Positions 12,673-25,869 of a stretch of DNA of 64,000 nt are shown one piece after another. Where the stretch lies: positions 157,487 to 221,486 of the forward strand of contig NW_014577076.1 in the NCBI RefSeq assembly GCF_000485595.1. The letters are read 5' to 3'. Source of the DNA: Priapulus caudatus. Taxonomy: Eukaryota > Priapulida > Priapulimorpha > Priapulimorphida > Priapulidae. The translations under genes were made by a program, and so were the position numbers. Below the pieces are notes generated by a model. That model worked only from the letters and a program-made list of their open reading frames with translations, was not told where the DNA came from and did not search any database. Every line of letters starts with the position of its first letter. The first letter of the stretch is position 1.

Positions 12673-12738
12673 ATATGTATCAAGAGCTCATACTAGAGAT
12701 TATCTAGAGACTCTCTATTATGAGCTCTTGATATGTAT
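12673..12738. mobile_element. Family-1 micro-hairpin element with 8-bp TSD
   Basis: Element 12681-12730 (50 bp) starts CAAGAGCTCATACTAGAGA and ends TCTCTATTATGAGCTCTTG, so arms of 19 bp pair with one mismatch around a 12-nt loop. Flanking 8-mers 12673-12680 and 12731-12738 are identical, ATATGTAT. Confidence 0.8.
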
Positions 12739-12739
12739 G

Positions 12740-15700
12740 TATATATGTGCGCACCCAGGAAAGCTTCATGCAAATAAAAAAAAGGTCTTCGTGATGTTTT
12801 CTAGTTATTGGTAATTTCCGAGTTTCTAACAAATATGGTTACAGTTCCACTTTTCTGTTAATATAAACGTAGTTGGCGATCAATACAATCGCTCATTCTT
12901 CAACCTATGTCTTGCTTAGTGCGAGTACAGACCCCTGCGTGCTTGGTTGCAGCTGCTACTGTTGAAACTGCATGAATTCGTCTCTAAAAATCAATCTGTC
13001 AATGAAGGCGCACAACCGAGCTTGATAAATTATTTACATCTCTGCGGTTCAATTTCGACATACGGCGCCCTTTTCAACTTCCACGTGCGCATCGCTAAAT
13101 TTCGATTAAATTGTCAATGTTTTAAAGTTTCGAGAAGTGAGTGTGATCGACTGCTAAACAGGCTTTCATAAATTATTGATATTCGCATGGACACGTTGCG
13201 CTCACTCTAGCCCCGTTTAATAAATCGTCGTCTCTGTTAGAATACACTGAACCAAACATGCTAACATAAGGAGCGGGACCTGCCGAGTGAGCATCAGCAC
13301 TGACATAACCATTTCTCTAATATGATTCCTTATTAATCTGTCCATCTGCGAGTAGCAACGATTAATTTTATATACAGCATAGCTTTGAATCCTCAGCATG
13401 GACTTCACGTGGCGCGCGTTCGCACTCGCAACTCTCGTCTTGCGAGAAATGATGACCGTGGTAAACGCGTAATGACGTAATGTCGCGGCGTGCACGTCTG
13501 CTGCTACTTCGGCTGGCGGCGTTTGTGGTGTATAGCAGGCCGAGTCATTCTGATTGATCTGCCCCAGACATTGCTAAAAGATAGGTCACGACCTGAAATC
13601 CCGAGTGGTCGTTAGATTCCCGCTCATGAGCAGCAGTCTCGTTGAGAGAGAATGGACATAAAGAGACTCTTCGGCCACTTGAAGCACTGTCCTTAATATA
13701 CGATGTCGGGTGGGTGTGACCTTCAAGTCACTACTAGCGTAGTGACAGGGCGAATACCTTAGCAAACAAATTAGGCAGCGATAGTGGACTCATGTTAGTG
13801 ACTTCGCGATCAGCTGATCCTATAGTGCGACCTGGCTTAAATTACGTTCCCGTATGACCGGTGTCTATGTATAGTGTAGGGGGGATGCATATATCTCAGA
13901 AGGGTTGAGCTACGATGTAATGGTGCTGTGGAGGCGGCAGCAGGCAACGAAGAAACAGGTCCTATACAATATAACACCTACGCTCGGTATCTTTTCCCCG
14001 CTCCCCCTCTATCTCGCTTTATTCTCGCATTTCTCGGTCTCTTTATATCCCCCGCTCTCTGTCTCTCTCTCTCTCCCTCTCTTTTCTCCTACTCTTCCTC
14101 CTGCCTTTCTTCTAGTAAACAGTAACCCCTGCTTGCCATTCCATTAACGCTTGACACTGCTGAGCATTTTGCCTTTCCCCGCGCAGCGAATGCAAAGAAT
14201 AATAACGCCGAAGTGAAATGCGGCGATGTGCGCTTTCCCTTGTCTGCCCGAAACACTGAAGAGGCGGCTAGTGTTTTTCTTGCATGACTCGTCCTCCCAG
14301 GGGAAGCAGTCGCAGGGAGAATCCACGCGCATGCAACGTATATACTGTCTGGAGGAAAATAGACGCGCGGGCTGGCTTCAGACAGTGCTGGGGAGGGAGG
14401 CAGAGGAAACGTGCATGCTAATCAGGGCGCGCAGCAAGATCGATAACTGCGAGAAGAGCAGTGGGAGATATTTGCCATTTCTATTCGCATATATCTTTGC
14501 AAATATTTGCATACAGGCTGTTGGACACGACTCGAGGATTTGTTTTATATTCATTGACTGTCGGTGGTTAGTAGGAATCTAAATGAGTTTGTAGGTGAAA
14601 GAGTGGGGGAATGTTGGAGTGACCGGGGTCTATATTTACTATATACCTGAGATGGTTTGTTAAAAGATATGTATGTTGATGACAGGAAAATCGGTGTTAG
14701 GTAAGAATGACCAGTGGTCATTCAGTGTTGTTGAACTGGTAGTCCGTCTGGTTCTGGATGCCTGACCGACTAGCAAATGTTATGTGTAGGTGATCCATGG
14801 GAATTTGGGATGAAAGGCCGCGCCTTATCGCATGGTGTTTCGTGACGAGTGGGTGATAGATGAGGACGGAGTGAGATAGCTATAGCTTGCTGTAGGTGTT
14901 GAAGTACTGGTTTCACCTATGATGCAGACATTTATTCTGCGATCACCACAAGGAATAGTATCGGTGTTCGCCACAACTGTGGCGACTGCATTATAGTATG
15001 CGTAAATACTAGTGTCTATTTATGCGATTAGTGTCAAAGATATGCGCTCACGTCCGCTCGCTGCTATTCTGTGTCTACGCATCAAACGTTTCTAATGGAT
15101 TACCGTTCTTCAATTATATGCCGGTGCCCTCCTTATTCTAATTCCCCTGAGTTTTATGGCGTCGGAATCTGGTCACCATTCACTTCTCTCGAGATGAGAA
15201 GATGAAGGAATACTGCGAGAAAATTAATATCCATTAAATATATTAAAGGGTTAAAGGACACAAGTTGAAAGCGGAGCATATTATTGGAGATTACAAAGGG
15301 CCGCCGAGTACTTTAGTTTTCGAGAGGAAAAGCGGATCGACCGCTCCAATACAGCCATTCTTACTTCAGTAAATTTGATCGAAATACTATAAGATTTTAC
15401 CCAGGCTTAGCTTTCCGATTTCGCAGGAACGTCTATCGATGAATTGTGGCGTTCGTCTGTAGCGAGCCGGTCGTAGTTTGCTCTCCGCAGCGCAATTTTA
15501 TGGCATCGAAAATTCGATTCCGCGTATGATTTGCGGCATTCGAATTGGCTGCGATGCTATACAAATACGCCCGCGCTGGCGAAAATGCGTTAAACCTTGA
15601 TTCAGTGGATTTTAGCCAAAAAATGCGTTGGAATTCAGGACAAAAAGCACCATCTATATATAATGCGTGCATGTTTGCCGTTGGAATTTAACACTATGTC

Positions 15701-18700
15701 ATTGTTAAGACATTTACTCGGTATTCCCGTGTGGGCGCGTGGCCATGAGTGCATGCGTGCGCATGCGCCTAGATATGCGTTGTACTCTGTTACATTTCCA
15801 GCCAATACATTTGATAAAAAGAAAATTTATTGCGAACATGTTTTCTCTCTCGTGCTGAATTTCACTGCTCTTAGTCGACCGTGCGTCCTGAAACGTGTTA
15901 TGAATGTGTGGCAATCCGACAGTCACCGTTGAGGACTCGCCTAATAATAAGTTTGGCGGGTCATTTGGCTCATTTGTGTACCGTAAAATTCGTGGTCTGG
16001 AGATGCTAGCAAAGGTCAGGCTTGCGCTAACACACACGTACACATAAAAACTCAATGAGCGCAACGCGTTAGCGCCTAACTAATTGGTTCATTACCCCGT
16101 TGATGTGGTCACTTGCATTTCACGCATGCACCTGCAGGTTGCTTTCTTGTTTCCCACACTGCGGAACGTATAATTGCAGAAGGAAGACGAGATTCCGAAT
16201 AGGCTGCTGTATACTGAGCGCTTTGCATTCGTTTATACGCTATTCTGCGAACGTGGCACTGCTGCGGCAATTCGTGAAGCTATGACGCGCTGGCGTGTCA
16301 GATGCGGCGAAAGCATGTAAGCATTTGCATGCATTACGCCCCCTCGCAAACACAGGTGGCTTCCGCGTTGTCTTACCGAAGCATTTAATTGACAATTCGT
16401 CCTCGTTTTCTCGCAGGAAATCCAAGAAAACTTCGACATTTAGTGTGACGAACCATGTTTTTCTGTTTATCTGCTCAACTAATATGAATCAACTATCAAT
16501 CCGTGCAAAGTGATGGGTTGCCGGCGAGTGTAAGACAAGCGCTAAGAAGAAGAGAAGAAGCCAAGCTTAAATCCAAGACCAGGACAACGTAAATTACCGT
16601 TTGTACCGTTTCATGTACCGTTTCACTACATAACGTAACGAATAAGATGAAGAGCGCCATCTATAGTACAATTCAGCACTGTGCCCAGACTGTTTGAACT
16701 TCAATTATGCCCGGTCAATAGTAATTGGGTGCTATGTCAACAGAGGTGGGGAAATACTCTCAGCCAATGCATACATGTAATGCGCTCTGCTCCTATATGG
16801 ATAAAATGGCCTACAGTCACGTGGAAGAGTAGCAGTGTTTAATTAGAATTCCACAATACAAATAACCGCAATTGACCATTGCGACTATTGTAACTGGCTT
16901 CATCGTGAAACACTTTCAGGTACGAGTGCATGTCACCTTGGCGCGGTGACATGTGGGTGAAATATGTGGTGTCTCTAGATAGCTACGTTTCTCAGCTCGC
17001 CCGGATTAAAAATAATAAAAAAAGGTTCGATCACATTTTCATCAGATAAGGATATGCCAATTCCCGTTAGTACTGTCAGTTCTGCCCTTTTTTGCAAAAT
17101 ATTAAACAATTTCTTATTACAAATATTGGTCTCGGGAAGAAAGCGACATAGTCAATTACATCTACTATCTCACGGAATAGTCGTGCGTACAGTCTTGTTA
17201 TCCAGCTGAATGCCAACTTCTAGAGATAATGTAGTAACGAATTGACTGGTCGAAAGTTGGGTGAAGCATGTGCCTCAGACATGCATCAGCGCGGCTAAGA
17301 CAGTCCAGCCAGAAAGGGTTGTCATAGCTGATAGGCAAACCGGCGGATCGATTGATGTGGTTAGTCGTGCTCAATCTGTCCCCGCGCAAAGCTGCCCGCG
17401 TGGCCACTTATTGGCCACGCCATTAACCGTGCCCAGTCCGCGTTATTGATCAGAGATCAGCAAACTGGTGGAAATTCTCGAGGCGTCGTCGTCTTCCCCG
17501 AACCGTCAGCGCGGGGGAGGCTTGACATTTTTTGCTGCTCGGCCGAGCGCAGGAGGCCGGAGTTGCTGAGAATTTATTGCGGGGGAAGTAATTGTGAATT
17601 ACTCGGTTGGTTCACATGTGTGACGCTGAAGGATGGGAGTGTGGCAGCCGCCTGATGTAACGCATCCCTCACCTTCCCACAGCGAAGCCAATGCGTAACG
17701 ATTCCACCGAGCCGCGGAATGGCTACATTGTAAATTATCGAATGAAATTCACAACTACTTTATAAAACACGTATTTTACATGCTGTATATAATACAGCGA
17801 CGCCTGCTTGCAATGCAACTTTTACGTTTTCGTTAATTTGGCAACGCATGAATGGGAGGAAATTGCCGAATTATCCTAGAGTTAAATATCATCGTTCGAA
17901 GTTGTTTCACGTGATAACAGCAGTCGCATGCGAGAAATGCGAAAAGAGATGCTTCAGCATAGCAGATGTATTTCGGAGGCATGTAGCCAGCCGACAGACC
18001 AACATTCACCATGGCACACGACCTTGATACATTGCCTTTGTCTTATATAACTACATAAATACGCTTACAATCTTGTTATTACATGTTCATCATTGGTAAT
18101 AGTATTGGTGGTTTTTGCAACTGCATCTGACATTTGCACGTATACATTCACAGCCACGTTTTGAGCCAAATAATGACGATCCAAATCCAAATGAGGAAGC
18201 ATTAAATCATTTTAAGTAAACGGTGTTTAAAATTGTGTAATCGGCAGTAAATCCTGGCAAACTGCTCGGTCAGCCATTAAACTTAGATGAGACACACCGA
18301 GAGGGCAAGTTAGGAAGTACACATCCTTGATAGTACAGTGATGAAAGATGTATGAAAATCTTTCATCGGCGTCGGATGAAACGTCCTCAATTCATGATCG
18401 CTTCTTGGCTTACAGCCAGCGAACCACAAAGGCTGCGAGTCTACGTGGTTTTTAGAGTAGACGTGTTCGAACATTGGGGACAGGTCTATGCACTCACGTG
18501 AATTCAGCAGTGTAAGCATGCACTCATCCATATAACCATTCTCTGAATGCATGCTTGCTGCTCGCAGTCGCAGCGCAATCCAATGAGGAGCACCATGCTC
18601 TATGCCGATGGAAATTAAAACCAACAATGTTTAGGTCTTCGATGTATCGCCTCGTTAATTATTCACGTTATCCAAATACTGGCGTGGGAGTATTGCAATG

Positions 18701-21410
18701 CAGCGGCAGTGTATACACGCGTTGTTGGTGGATGTATGGCTGCGTGCATGGGCATTGCGCCCCGGCCCCCTTCCACCCCAGTTGGTGATTTTCTAGTTAC
18801 GTCGCTGATTCCGTTGTTAAGTGGCCGTATCTGCAATCGAATGAAATTTGGTAATGGAGTTCGGCGAAGTGTGTAGGAACTCGGCCGTAATATTAGGCTG
18901 ATCACGCTTGCGGTTACGAATCTGTAATGCCACCTTCAACTAATGCCCATTTCGGCGTGTATAGCGGCGGCAGATTGAAAATTAGATGGTATTCACTGTG
19001 AGGCGAGCTCCCAGGCTTACATGGCTGAGCGCAGTTAAGACGCTATTTTCAAACGCGGTTGCCCATACCTGCGGGCTCAAAGAGCTGGTAATTGGGTTAG
19101 TTTGTATCCTTCGTGTTGCATGTGTTTTTGTCACAAGCACGGCTAATGCAATTTGACGAACACTCGCCTAGCCGACAGGCTTGTAGTGCCGGATTATACT
19201 CGCTCTTAGCTTTCGAGTAATTTTGCACTTACCGCTGGTAGGTCACGCAGCGGGAAAATCAGGGGAGGCGGAGCACAGAGTTTTATACTTGCTGTCTCCT
19301 AAAACACAGGTAGACGACATTACGACATGCATGGCCTATTCCTAAACCGTCTAAAAAAATATTTGCAGGAATCCGTTGTTGTTTAGTTATTTTATCGTTC
19401 TAGGTTTTCTATCTATGTTTATGAACATCATCGTTGCAATTTTTTTAAAACTTATTGCGATTGGGCATTGGAGACAGTCGTTGAAAAAGAGATGCTACTC
19501 GTGTCACAGTCCGCACAGTCCGCACAGTCCGTCGCGGTAGTCCCCGTGGAAATCATTATATTTCGTCTGTGTGTTTTTGCCACAGTTTACTCTTGTCTAG
19601 ATTTATATACCCAAGCTGCGTATAGTGACGTGTAATGAATCATCCCGGATTTGCTAGTAATTTCCGTGTGTAATGTCGTAATTATTTATATCTTTGTTAC
19701 GAGATTGCGATGAAAATGTTGGCGGCGGTTGTGAATATTTTCGTCGTAAATTCTCTGGCGCCACATGATGCTAATATTTTTCAATAACGTAGCTGATGGC
19801 GAAACACGCAGCTAATGGTGGTGTCATTAGATATACGTCAGACTGGAGTTGTAAGCAGTACGTCTCTGTTTTCTTTCACTTTTTCGTGTTGTTTGTGTTA
19901 CTATAGCAGTGGAGCGACAAACGTCGTTGGCTTGTATAAATAAAATTGCTCTAACGTTTTTGATGTTTACGGATATCGTCTCCATATGTATACATTGATG
20001 TGACAGTAACGCGCGTAGCTGCATTCCTTCAATTTCTTCTTTGCTCCACTGTATCAGTGTCCTTTTTCTAATGCGTAATCATGCACCCCTTCTCTGAGTT
20101 CTGGCATCTCCTCGAGTACGGGGTGACTAGCGTCGGCAATGCAACATCATATTACGTGACCTTCTTGTATTTCTGGAAGGTCCGCTCTACAATGCGTCAG
20201 CATCTGTATCTAGGATTCTAATTCCGTGGGAATAGATATGCAGGTGTTGTTTTCTGGGATTTGGTGGAGCCCTCGGTATGGACTTCCTATAGTGCATATC
20301 CTGTGCGCTTGTACAGTGCTGTGTGAGGCTGCAGTGTTTGCGGCAGAGGGAAGCTCCACCTGTCCAGTGTAGGAAGAATCCCTATCGCACTCTGTGCTCC
20401 ATACTTGCTAGCATCTTCACAACGTTTAATCATTCTTTCGTATAATGCACTATAGCATGCGCATTGCACTGCTTCGCGGCCTCTTGTTCTGTACGGTACT
20501 GTAATTTTTGCTGTGCGGCATGTATAGACGCATGTCTAATGAGTTTACGCCCCTGCGCAGATGAACATGTAGTGCGGCACTGTGTTAATGAGGTGATATT
20601 ATACGCCAAGTTATACGTGCGCAATGAAATGCTACAGTACGTAAGGTAATAGCTATCTAGACTCATTAGTAATCGTGTGCTGTGAAGTTAAGCGTATCGG
20701 CGGCGGTGCGCGAAGACGACGCAGTCGGCGTGTGTAGAGTTGATGGCTATGGGTGGATACTGGATAGTTATAGTGAGTTTCGCAGCCGAAAATGCGCTTC
20801 ACTCGAGATGAAGCAATTCGTACAATGTTGTAGAAGCCGAAGCTTTCCCAGTTTCCCATCTACTTTCGTTCTTGTCGCATTCCTCTAATGTAGTTACGGC
20901 AGGTATTATGTTCTATGAGCTGTTGGGGCATTTAGAGTGTGCAGTACTTAATTAATTACACGTATTCTCCCCCAACCTTTCTCGTCCTCGCGTCTGCTCT
21001 CGCATTCGCTCGCTCTCTCGCTTTCTATCTCTCTATCTCTCACTCTACTGGAAGCCGTATGCATTTCCCATGTGCAAATGCAGAAAACAAGATGAAAAAG
21101 AAATATAAAGGTCGAAAATCAGACGATCGGATATGTTTCAGCCTGTATGTTAAGTCTGTGGAGAGATTGAGAATTTCGAATTCTCACTTCTATATCGGCT
21201 GACTCCTACGTCTAACGAATTCAGAGCCTGTCAGAAAACCAGTGGTTCGTCGCAAAATAATGCGTGGCTGCCTGACGGTTTTGACGGGCGTAGATCAAAG
21301 CGGATCTCAGGTCAGTGCGTTCGCAATCCGCTGCATGGCGCTGTGTGCTATACGTGCTGCTACGTCACCTCCGCCGTGACGGCAGTGCATGGTGTAATGT
21401 TTGGAATGCA
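12740..21410. other. Long non-coding stretch, no gene recognised
   Basis: About 8.7 kb with only short random-looking frames. A weak CT-rich tract lies near 14020-14100. I see no terminal repeats, tRNA-like folds or protein motifs. It is compatible with an intron or intergenic DNA. Confidence 0.55.
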
Positions 21411-21417
21411 TGCATGC

Positions 21418-21469
21418 ATGTAACCAGGAGCGAATAATAGAGATCTCTATTATTCACTCCTGATGTAAT
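21418..21469. mobile_element. Family-1 micro-hairpin element (CAGGAG type), loop-less
   Basis: Element 21425-21462 (38 bp) is a palindrome with no loop: CAGGAGCGAATAATAGAGA followed by its complement with one mismatch. Flanks are ATGTAAC (21418-21424) and ATGTAAT (21463-21469), a 7-bp duplication with one change. The inner AATAATAGAGA is shared with the CAAGAG-type copy at 12.7 kb. Confidence 0.75.
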
Positions 21470-21474
21470 TTATG

Positions 21475-24150
21475 TATGTAATGGCAGAGTAATGTGTAGA
21501 GGATGGTGTGTGTGAGTCAGTGGCGGAAAAGTCTATTCGAGTTTCATACGTTTAGCGTGGTGGCCCGGGAATGTAAGTTGGCCCGCGTTGCTGTCGATAT
21601 AATTCTGGCTTCAGCCGATTTTCCCCCCGATGAAACGTACGACTCGACTTGGCCTGATTTAGCCAATCTTGCAATGCGATGTACGTGTGAAATCACAGAT
21701 TCCTAATCATTCCTACGTATAGCAACCATTATTGTAACGTAAATCAAGTAATCGGGCAATCGTAAAATTACACAATGGAATTATGATGGTATCCATAGTA
21801 TGATTGTGTGTAACCATCCGTTTTAAAATGTGTTTTAAATCGAATGCATTTCGGCTGAGAAGCGATCTGCTAGCTATTACTCTTCCCCGATGAGCCTCAA
21901 CACACCGCATTTTATTCAGACTCGGATCAGGAGTAGGCCTAACATAATAAACGCGTACCCACGCTTATTACTACCTCACGTTTAATCGTTGAAAATATTG
22001 GACCGATATCAGACAGTATATCGCCTAGTGCATTCCTGACTGGATAATAAGAACAATCTCTACTGCCTTCGTGATTGAGATGAAGTCATTTATAGGAGGT
22101 ACTTGGCTGTGCAATAAATGAAACTTGTAGCGATAAAAAAATAATGACTGCCATTTAATCAGATCAGGAATACTCGGGTGTCGTTTCGAGAAAATCATTT
22201 GGCTACGTTTACAGCGACAGCGGCGGTATAGCCTCCGTGAGATTTATGAACGCAAGAATAGATAAGGAAGCGAGCATTGTGAGTCGACGTTATTAGGTAG
22301 GCAAGTAATCAGGTCGCTTTTGTGCATGTTCCGTGTCCAGATCTGCGAAACGTGGTTTCATGGTGGCGTAGTTCATCATGGCTCAGTGCGGAGTTCATTC
22401 ATTCTGCGCGCCGGTCTGCTTCGCAGTACGCTCACGCACGCCGATTGCATTGGAATGCCGTTATTTCAATTGGCACATTGCATATGTGCGTCACATTTTA
22501 ATCTCGGCTCTGAAGTACGCCTACGCTGAATCAGGGGCATTTAGTATAGCGACAAGGGCAGTGAGTCGATTGTCTATATACTGACTATAAAATACCATGC
22601 AGACTGCTTTCAGGGAAGCCGTGACGCTTTTTAACTGCGTGCTTTATATGTATGTAGACACACATGTGACAGATAAATACGGATGGACATAATATGTCAC
22701 ACGTGGAATTGTGTGGACAAACTTGTTGACAGGTTCAATCGTCATTGACAGTGTTCCGTTAGTTGTTAAGTGAACGACGGATGTGCGATGGTAGATAAAG
22801 TTTAGATTCGAAGTTCACAACTTTGTCACGTTTCGAGAAGTTTTTTTTTGCAAATACAATTACGAATTGAAATAAGCTTTTAAATCCACTATTATGGCTT
22901 TGCCGCAGACAAAGAGCATTTTCCCCCATCGGTTTTTGAAATACTGAATCTTTTATGGTCTCGAGAAGCATTCGTTATCACTGCCTCGTCTATAGCGTGC
23001 CCGTTGCTTGCACACGCGCGCAAATCCACTCCGATGTGAAAGTAAATTCAGAAGCTTCGTAGCCGACGCGACAAAGGACGCGTTCTCTGAGATTCTTATT
23101 TGTATGCGCGAATGTATTTTCATCCCTGTGAATTCAAAAGGTGTCAGCCGCGTCCGGCTGAGAAGCGGCCGCCGTTGACCGATCGCGGCTAAGCTGTCGT
23201 CGGCGGTATATTGCAGCAAAAGAAACTGAGCAAATAAGATCGAGATTCGGCTCAAATTCATTATCGAACCGCTCTTTCGATTTCGACTAGTTGACATGCG
23301 AATGCTTTCCGAATGGGATCAGATGTGGTGTGGTTAGCGGGTGTGGGGGTGGGGGTGGGGGAAGTTTAGAAACTAAGAAGAAAAAAGGGAACGCTCCCAT
23401 CAGTGTGTAGAGGATTTCTGTTTAAATTAGCTACGGATCTACGTACACGTATAGGCAGGGAGCCAATAAAATATGCTACAAAACGACGCAAAGCGAATTG
23501 ACTGTCTAGCCTTGGATGACATTTCGTCATGGTTATGTTATCGCATACCACATATATTTGCGGCCGTAAGTGTCTGCAATCCGAGGAAGTCGTGAACATA
23601 GGTACTATTTCGATTAAATTTCATTTCATGTGGCTGAATTGTCCTTACAAAACTTGCACTATATCTGCATTTTACGAACTGTGTGGCAATTGCTAGACAA
23701 AATTGGATGATGACGCATGCAGCGGGCTCCGCAGCTTGGGGAACCCACTATCGGTGGTTTAGTGGACGCTCTTTCCGGATAGGCCCATTGCCTCTTGACA
23801 AGTTGAAGTAATAGCAGTTGATTTCTGGTACTTGAAAAGCACTTTGCCTAAAAATTACGACGCTTGTAATATGAGTCGAGGCTTTGTCAGGACAACTATA
23901 TACATTTACGTGGAGGAGGCCCGTGTTCAGCGCGGCGTGGCGCGGCGCGGCGTGGTCAGCGATTGGCTGCAATTTGCTGCGACGACGCGTTGATGAACCG
24001 CTGCGTAATTAAAACAAGGCGATAATAAAATCTGTCGACTGGAAAAGCGTTCGATCCTCGGGGAGCACTAGTCGGCCAGTAAACGCATCGCACGATCGGC
24101 TGCAAATGCGAAAAAAACACTGCTTCACGCGTGAATCACTGCCACGATCG
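21475..24150. other. Non-coding stretch, no gene recognised
   Basis: No defensible exon. A minus-strand frame (22953-23297) has a hydrophobic run after an internal Met but no recognisable domain. A G-rich GGGGGT run lies at about 23340-23361. Confidence 0.5.
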
Positions 24151-24169
24151 TCTGCGAGGTCGGGTGCGT

Positions 24170-24226
24170 CTGCTCGTGCGTGTGTGCGTGCGTGCGTGCG
24201 TGTGTGTGTGTGCGTGCGTGCGTGTG

Positions 24227-24258
<32 letters not shown>

Positions 24259-24362
24259 CGTGCGTGCGTGCGTGTGTGCGTGCGTGCGTGTGTGTGTGCG
24301 CGTGTGTGTGTGTGTGCGTGTGTCTGTGCGTGCGTGCGTGTGTGCGTGTGTGTGTGTGGGGG
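24170..24362. repeat. (TG)n/(TGCG)n microsatellite
   Basis: Mixed GT and GTGC units ending in a G run at about 24357-24366. Overlapping open frames on both strands are artefacts. Confidence 0.95.
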
Positions 24363-24902
24363 GGGTCTCGTGCGTGTACGTGTGCGTGATCGTTTGTATA
24401 TATGTGTGTACGTGTGCGCGAGGTGCCCAGTTCTATATAATAACACGGGTGCATCATTCTACCTGAACGCGTTCCCGTATCACTTCCATGCGACCAATGA
24501 GGCAAATTTCTCAGCCTGTTTCCACTGTCATTTTTTCCCATTGGCTTATGTTTGGCACTTGCCAGGTCACAGGTGTACTGTCAGTCTGTCACCAACTCTA
24601 GAGCGCAGATATCAAATTAAAAATGAACAAGAGTGATGCAGGTGGCAGCCGCATTTTTAAAGTCACACTAGCTACTAGCTTGCATTTGCTGATTGCGATT
24701 ATCGAGCGAGGTAGTCGGCTTCCTGAGAACTATTTTAGGTTGGCTGAAAAGGGTAACAACCTTGCTACATCCAACCACAATGGGGTTCATTTGAGACATT
24801 TCTGTAGAATCATCAGAGCTAAATAACATTCCCGATCGCTGTTACAACTGTAACATGAACATGTATGTATACGTATAGAATTTCTCGGATAATCTGCGTA
24901 GG

Positions 24903-24963
24903 GTATACATCAATAGTCCATAATAGAAAACTAGTGTTTCTCTTTTGGACTCTTGATATACAT
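24903..24963. mobile_element. Family-1 micro-hairpin element, degenerate copy
   Basis: Element 24911-24955 (45 bp) starts CAATAGTCCATAATAGAAA and ends TTTTGGACTCTTG. Arms pair imperfectly. Flanks are GTATACAT (24903-24910) and ATATACAT (24956-24963), an 8-bp duplication with one mismatch. Confidence 0.6.
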
Positions 24964-25004
24964 ACAAACGAGCCCGCATGTCTGTTTTCACTGCTGCTGC
25001 TACA

Positions 25005-25073
25005 TGGTGGCGGCGGCGGTGGTGATGTTGGTGGTGTTGGTGGTGGTGCTTCTGGTGCTGCTGCTACAGCTGC

Positions 25074-25113
<40 letters not shown>

Positions 25114-25133
25114 GCTGTTATTATTATCATTAT

Positions 25134-25194
<61 letters not shown>

Positions 25195-25205
25195 ACTGCT
25201 GCTAT
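25005..25205. repeat. (GTT)n / GCT-GGT triplet microsatellite
   Basis: GGTGGC-type units, then (TTG)n at about 25077-25113 and 25138-25192, separated by a TTATTATCA interruption. Confidence 0.95.
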
Positions 25206-25733
25206 TGGTGCGACCGCGCGGTGTGACATAATGTCAGCTAAATCACTGTATCGTTGTTGCTGTACAGCCGTGAGCGTATTGCCCGTATATGCCAACAACG
25301 CCTGCATTGCAGAAAGATTGGGAGGACGCATTTTGGTGTTTTGCAGTCAATATCACCGCCGAGAATAAAACTTCTCAAATTCTCACAGGGGCACGTCGCC
25401 TGAATGCAAGAATCAGTCTCATTCACAAGAAGTCGATTTATCGGATATAGGCGCGACTACTGAGTTGGTACTTGTCTAAAACTGTAGCTGCATGAGGAAA
25501 GCAAACACGGGGATTTCAGTGCGTAGCAGACGCAGTGGGAAAGTAAATTACATCCACTATCACCACTAACGCCTCACGCAACGGAAAGGAAAAACTAGCG
25601 AAAATCAGAATGCACAAATATAATCAAACGTACCTCTAGACTGATGAGAGACGTGCTTGCCATCAGCACGATAACTTCTTCTTTCACGATGATACGCAAC
25701 AATAGGTAGCATGCCCCAAGGAGGCTATAAAAT

Positions 25734-25868
25734 GCGCGCGCCCTAGGGAGATAGGCTCAACTATATGTAGCGCGCGCCCCCTATAGGGAGATAGGCTCAA
25801 CTATAGGTAGCGCGCGCCCCCTAGGGAGATAGGCTCAACTATAGGTAGCGCACGCCCTCTAGGGAGAT
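25734..25868. repeat. 38-40 bp GC-rich tandem repeat, about 3.5 copies
   Basis: The unit contains AGGGAGATAGGCTCAACTAT followed by AGGTAGCGCGCGCCCC. AGGGAG recurs at 25745, 25785, 25823 and 25861, giving spacings of 40, 38 and 38. Copies differ by a few bases. Confidence 0.9.
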
Positions 25869-25869
25869 G

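Noticed and set aside
22953-23297. 114-codon minus frame with a hydrophobic run like a signal peptide
   Set aside because: No recognisable domain, peptide-cleavage pattern or codon bias; length is within chance for this much sequence.
24125-24541. Cys/Val- and Thr/His-rich frames that mimic a metal-binding protein
   Set aside because: Encoded by a TG/TGCG microsatellite.
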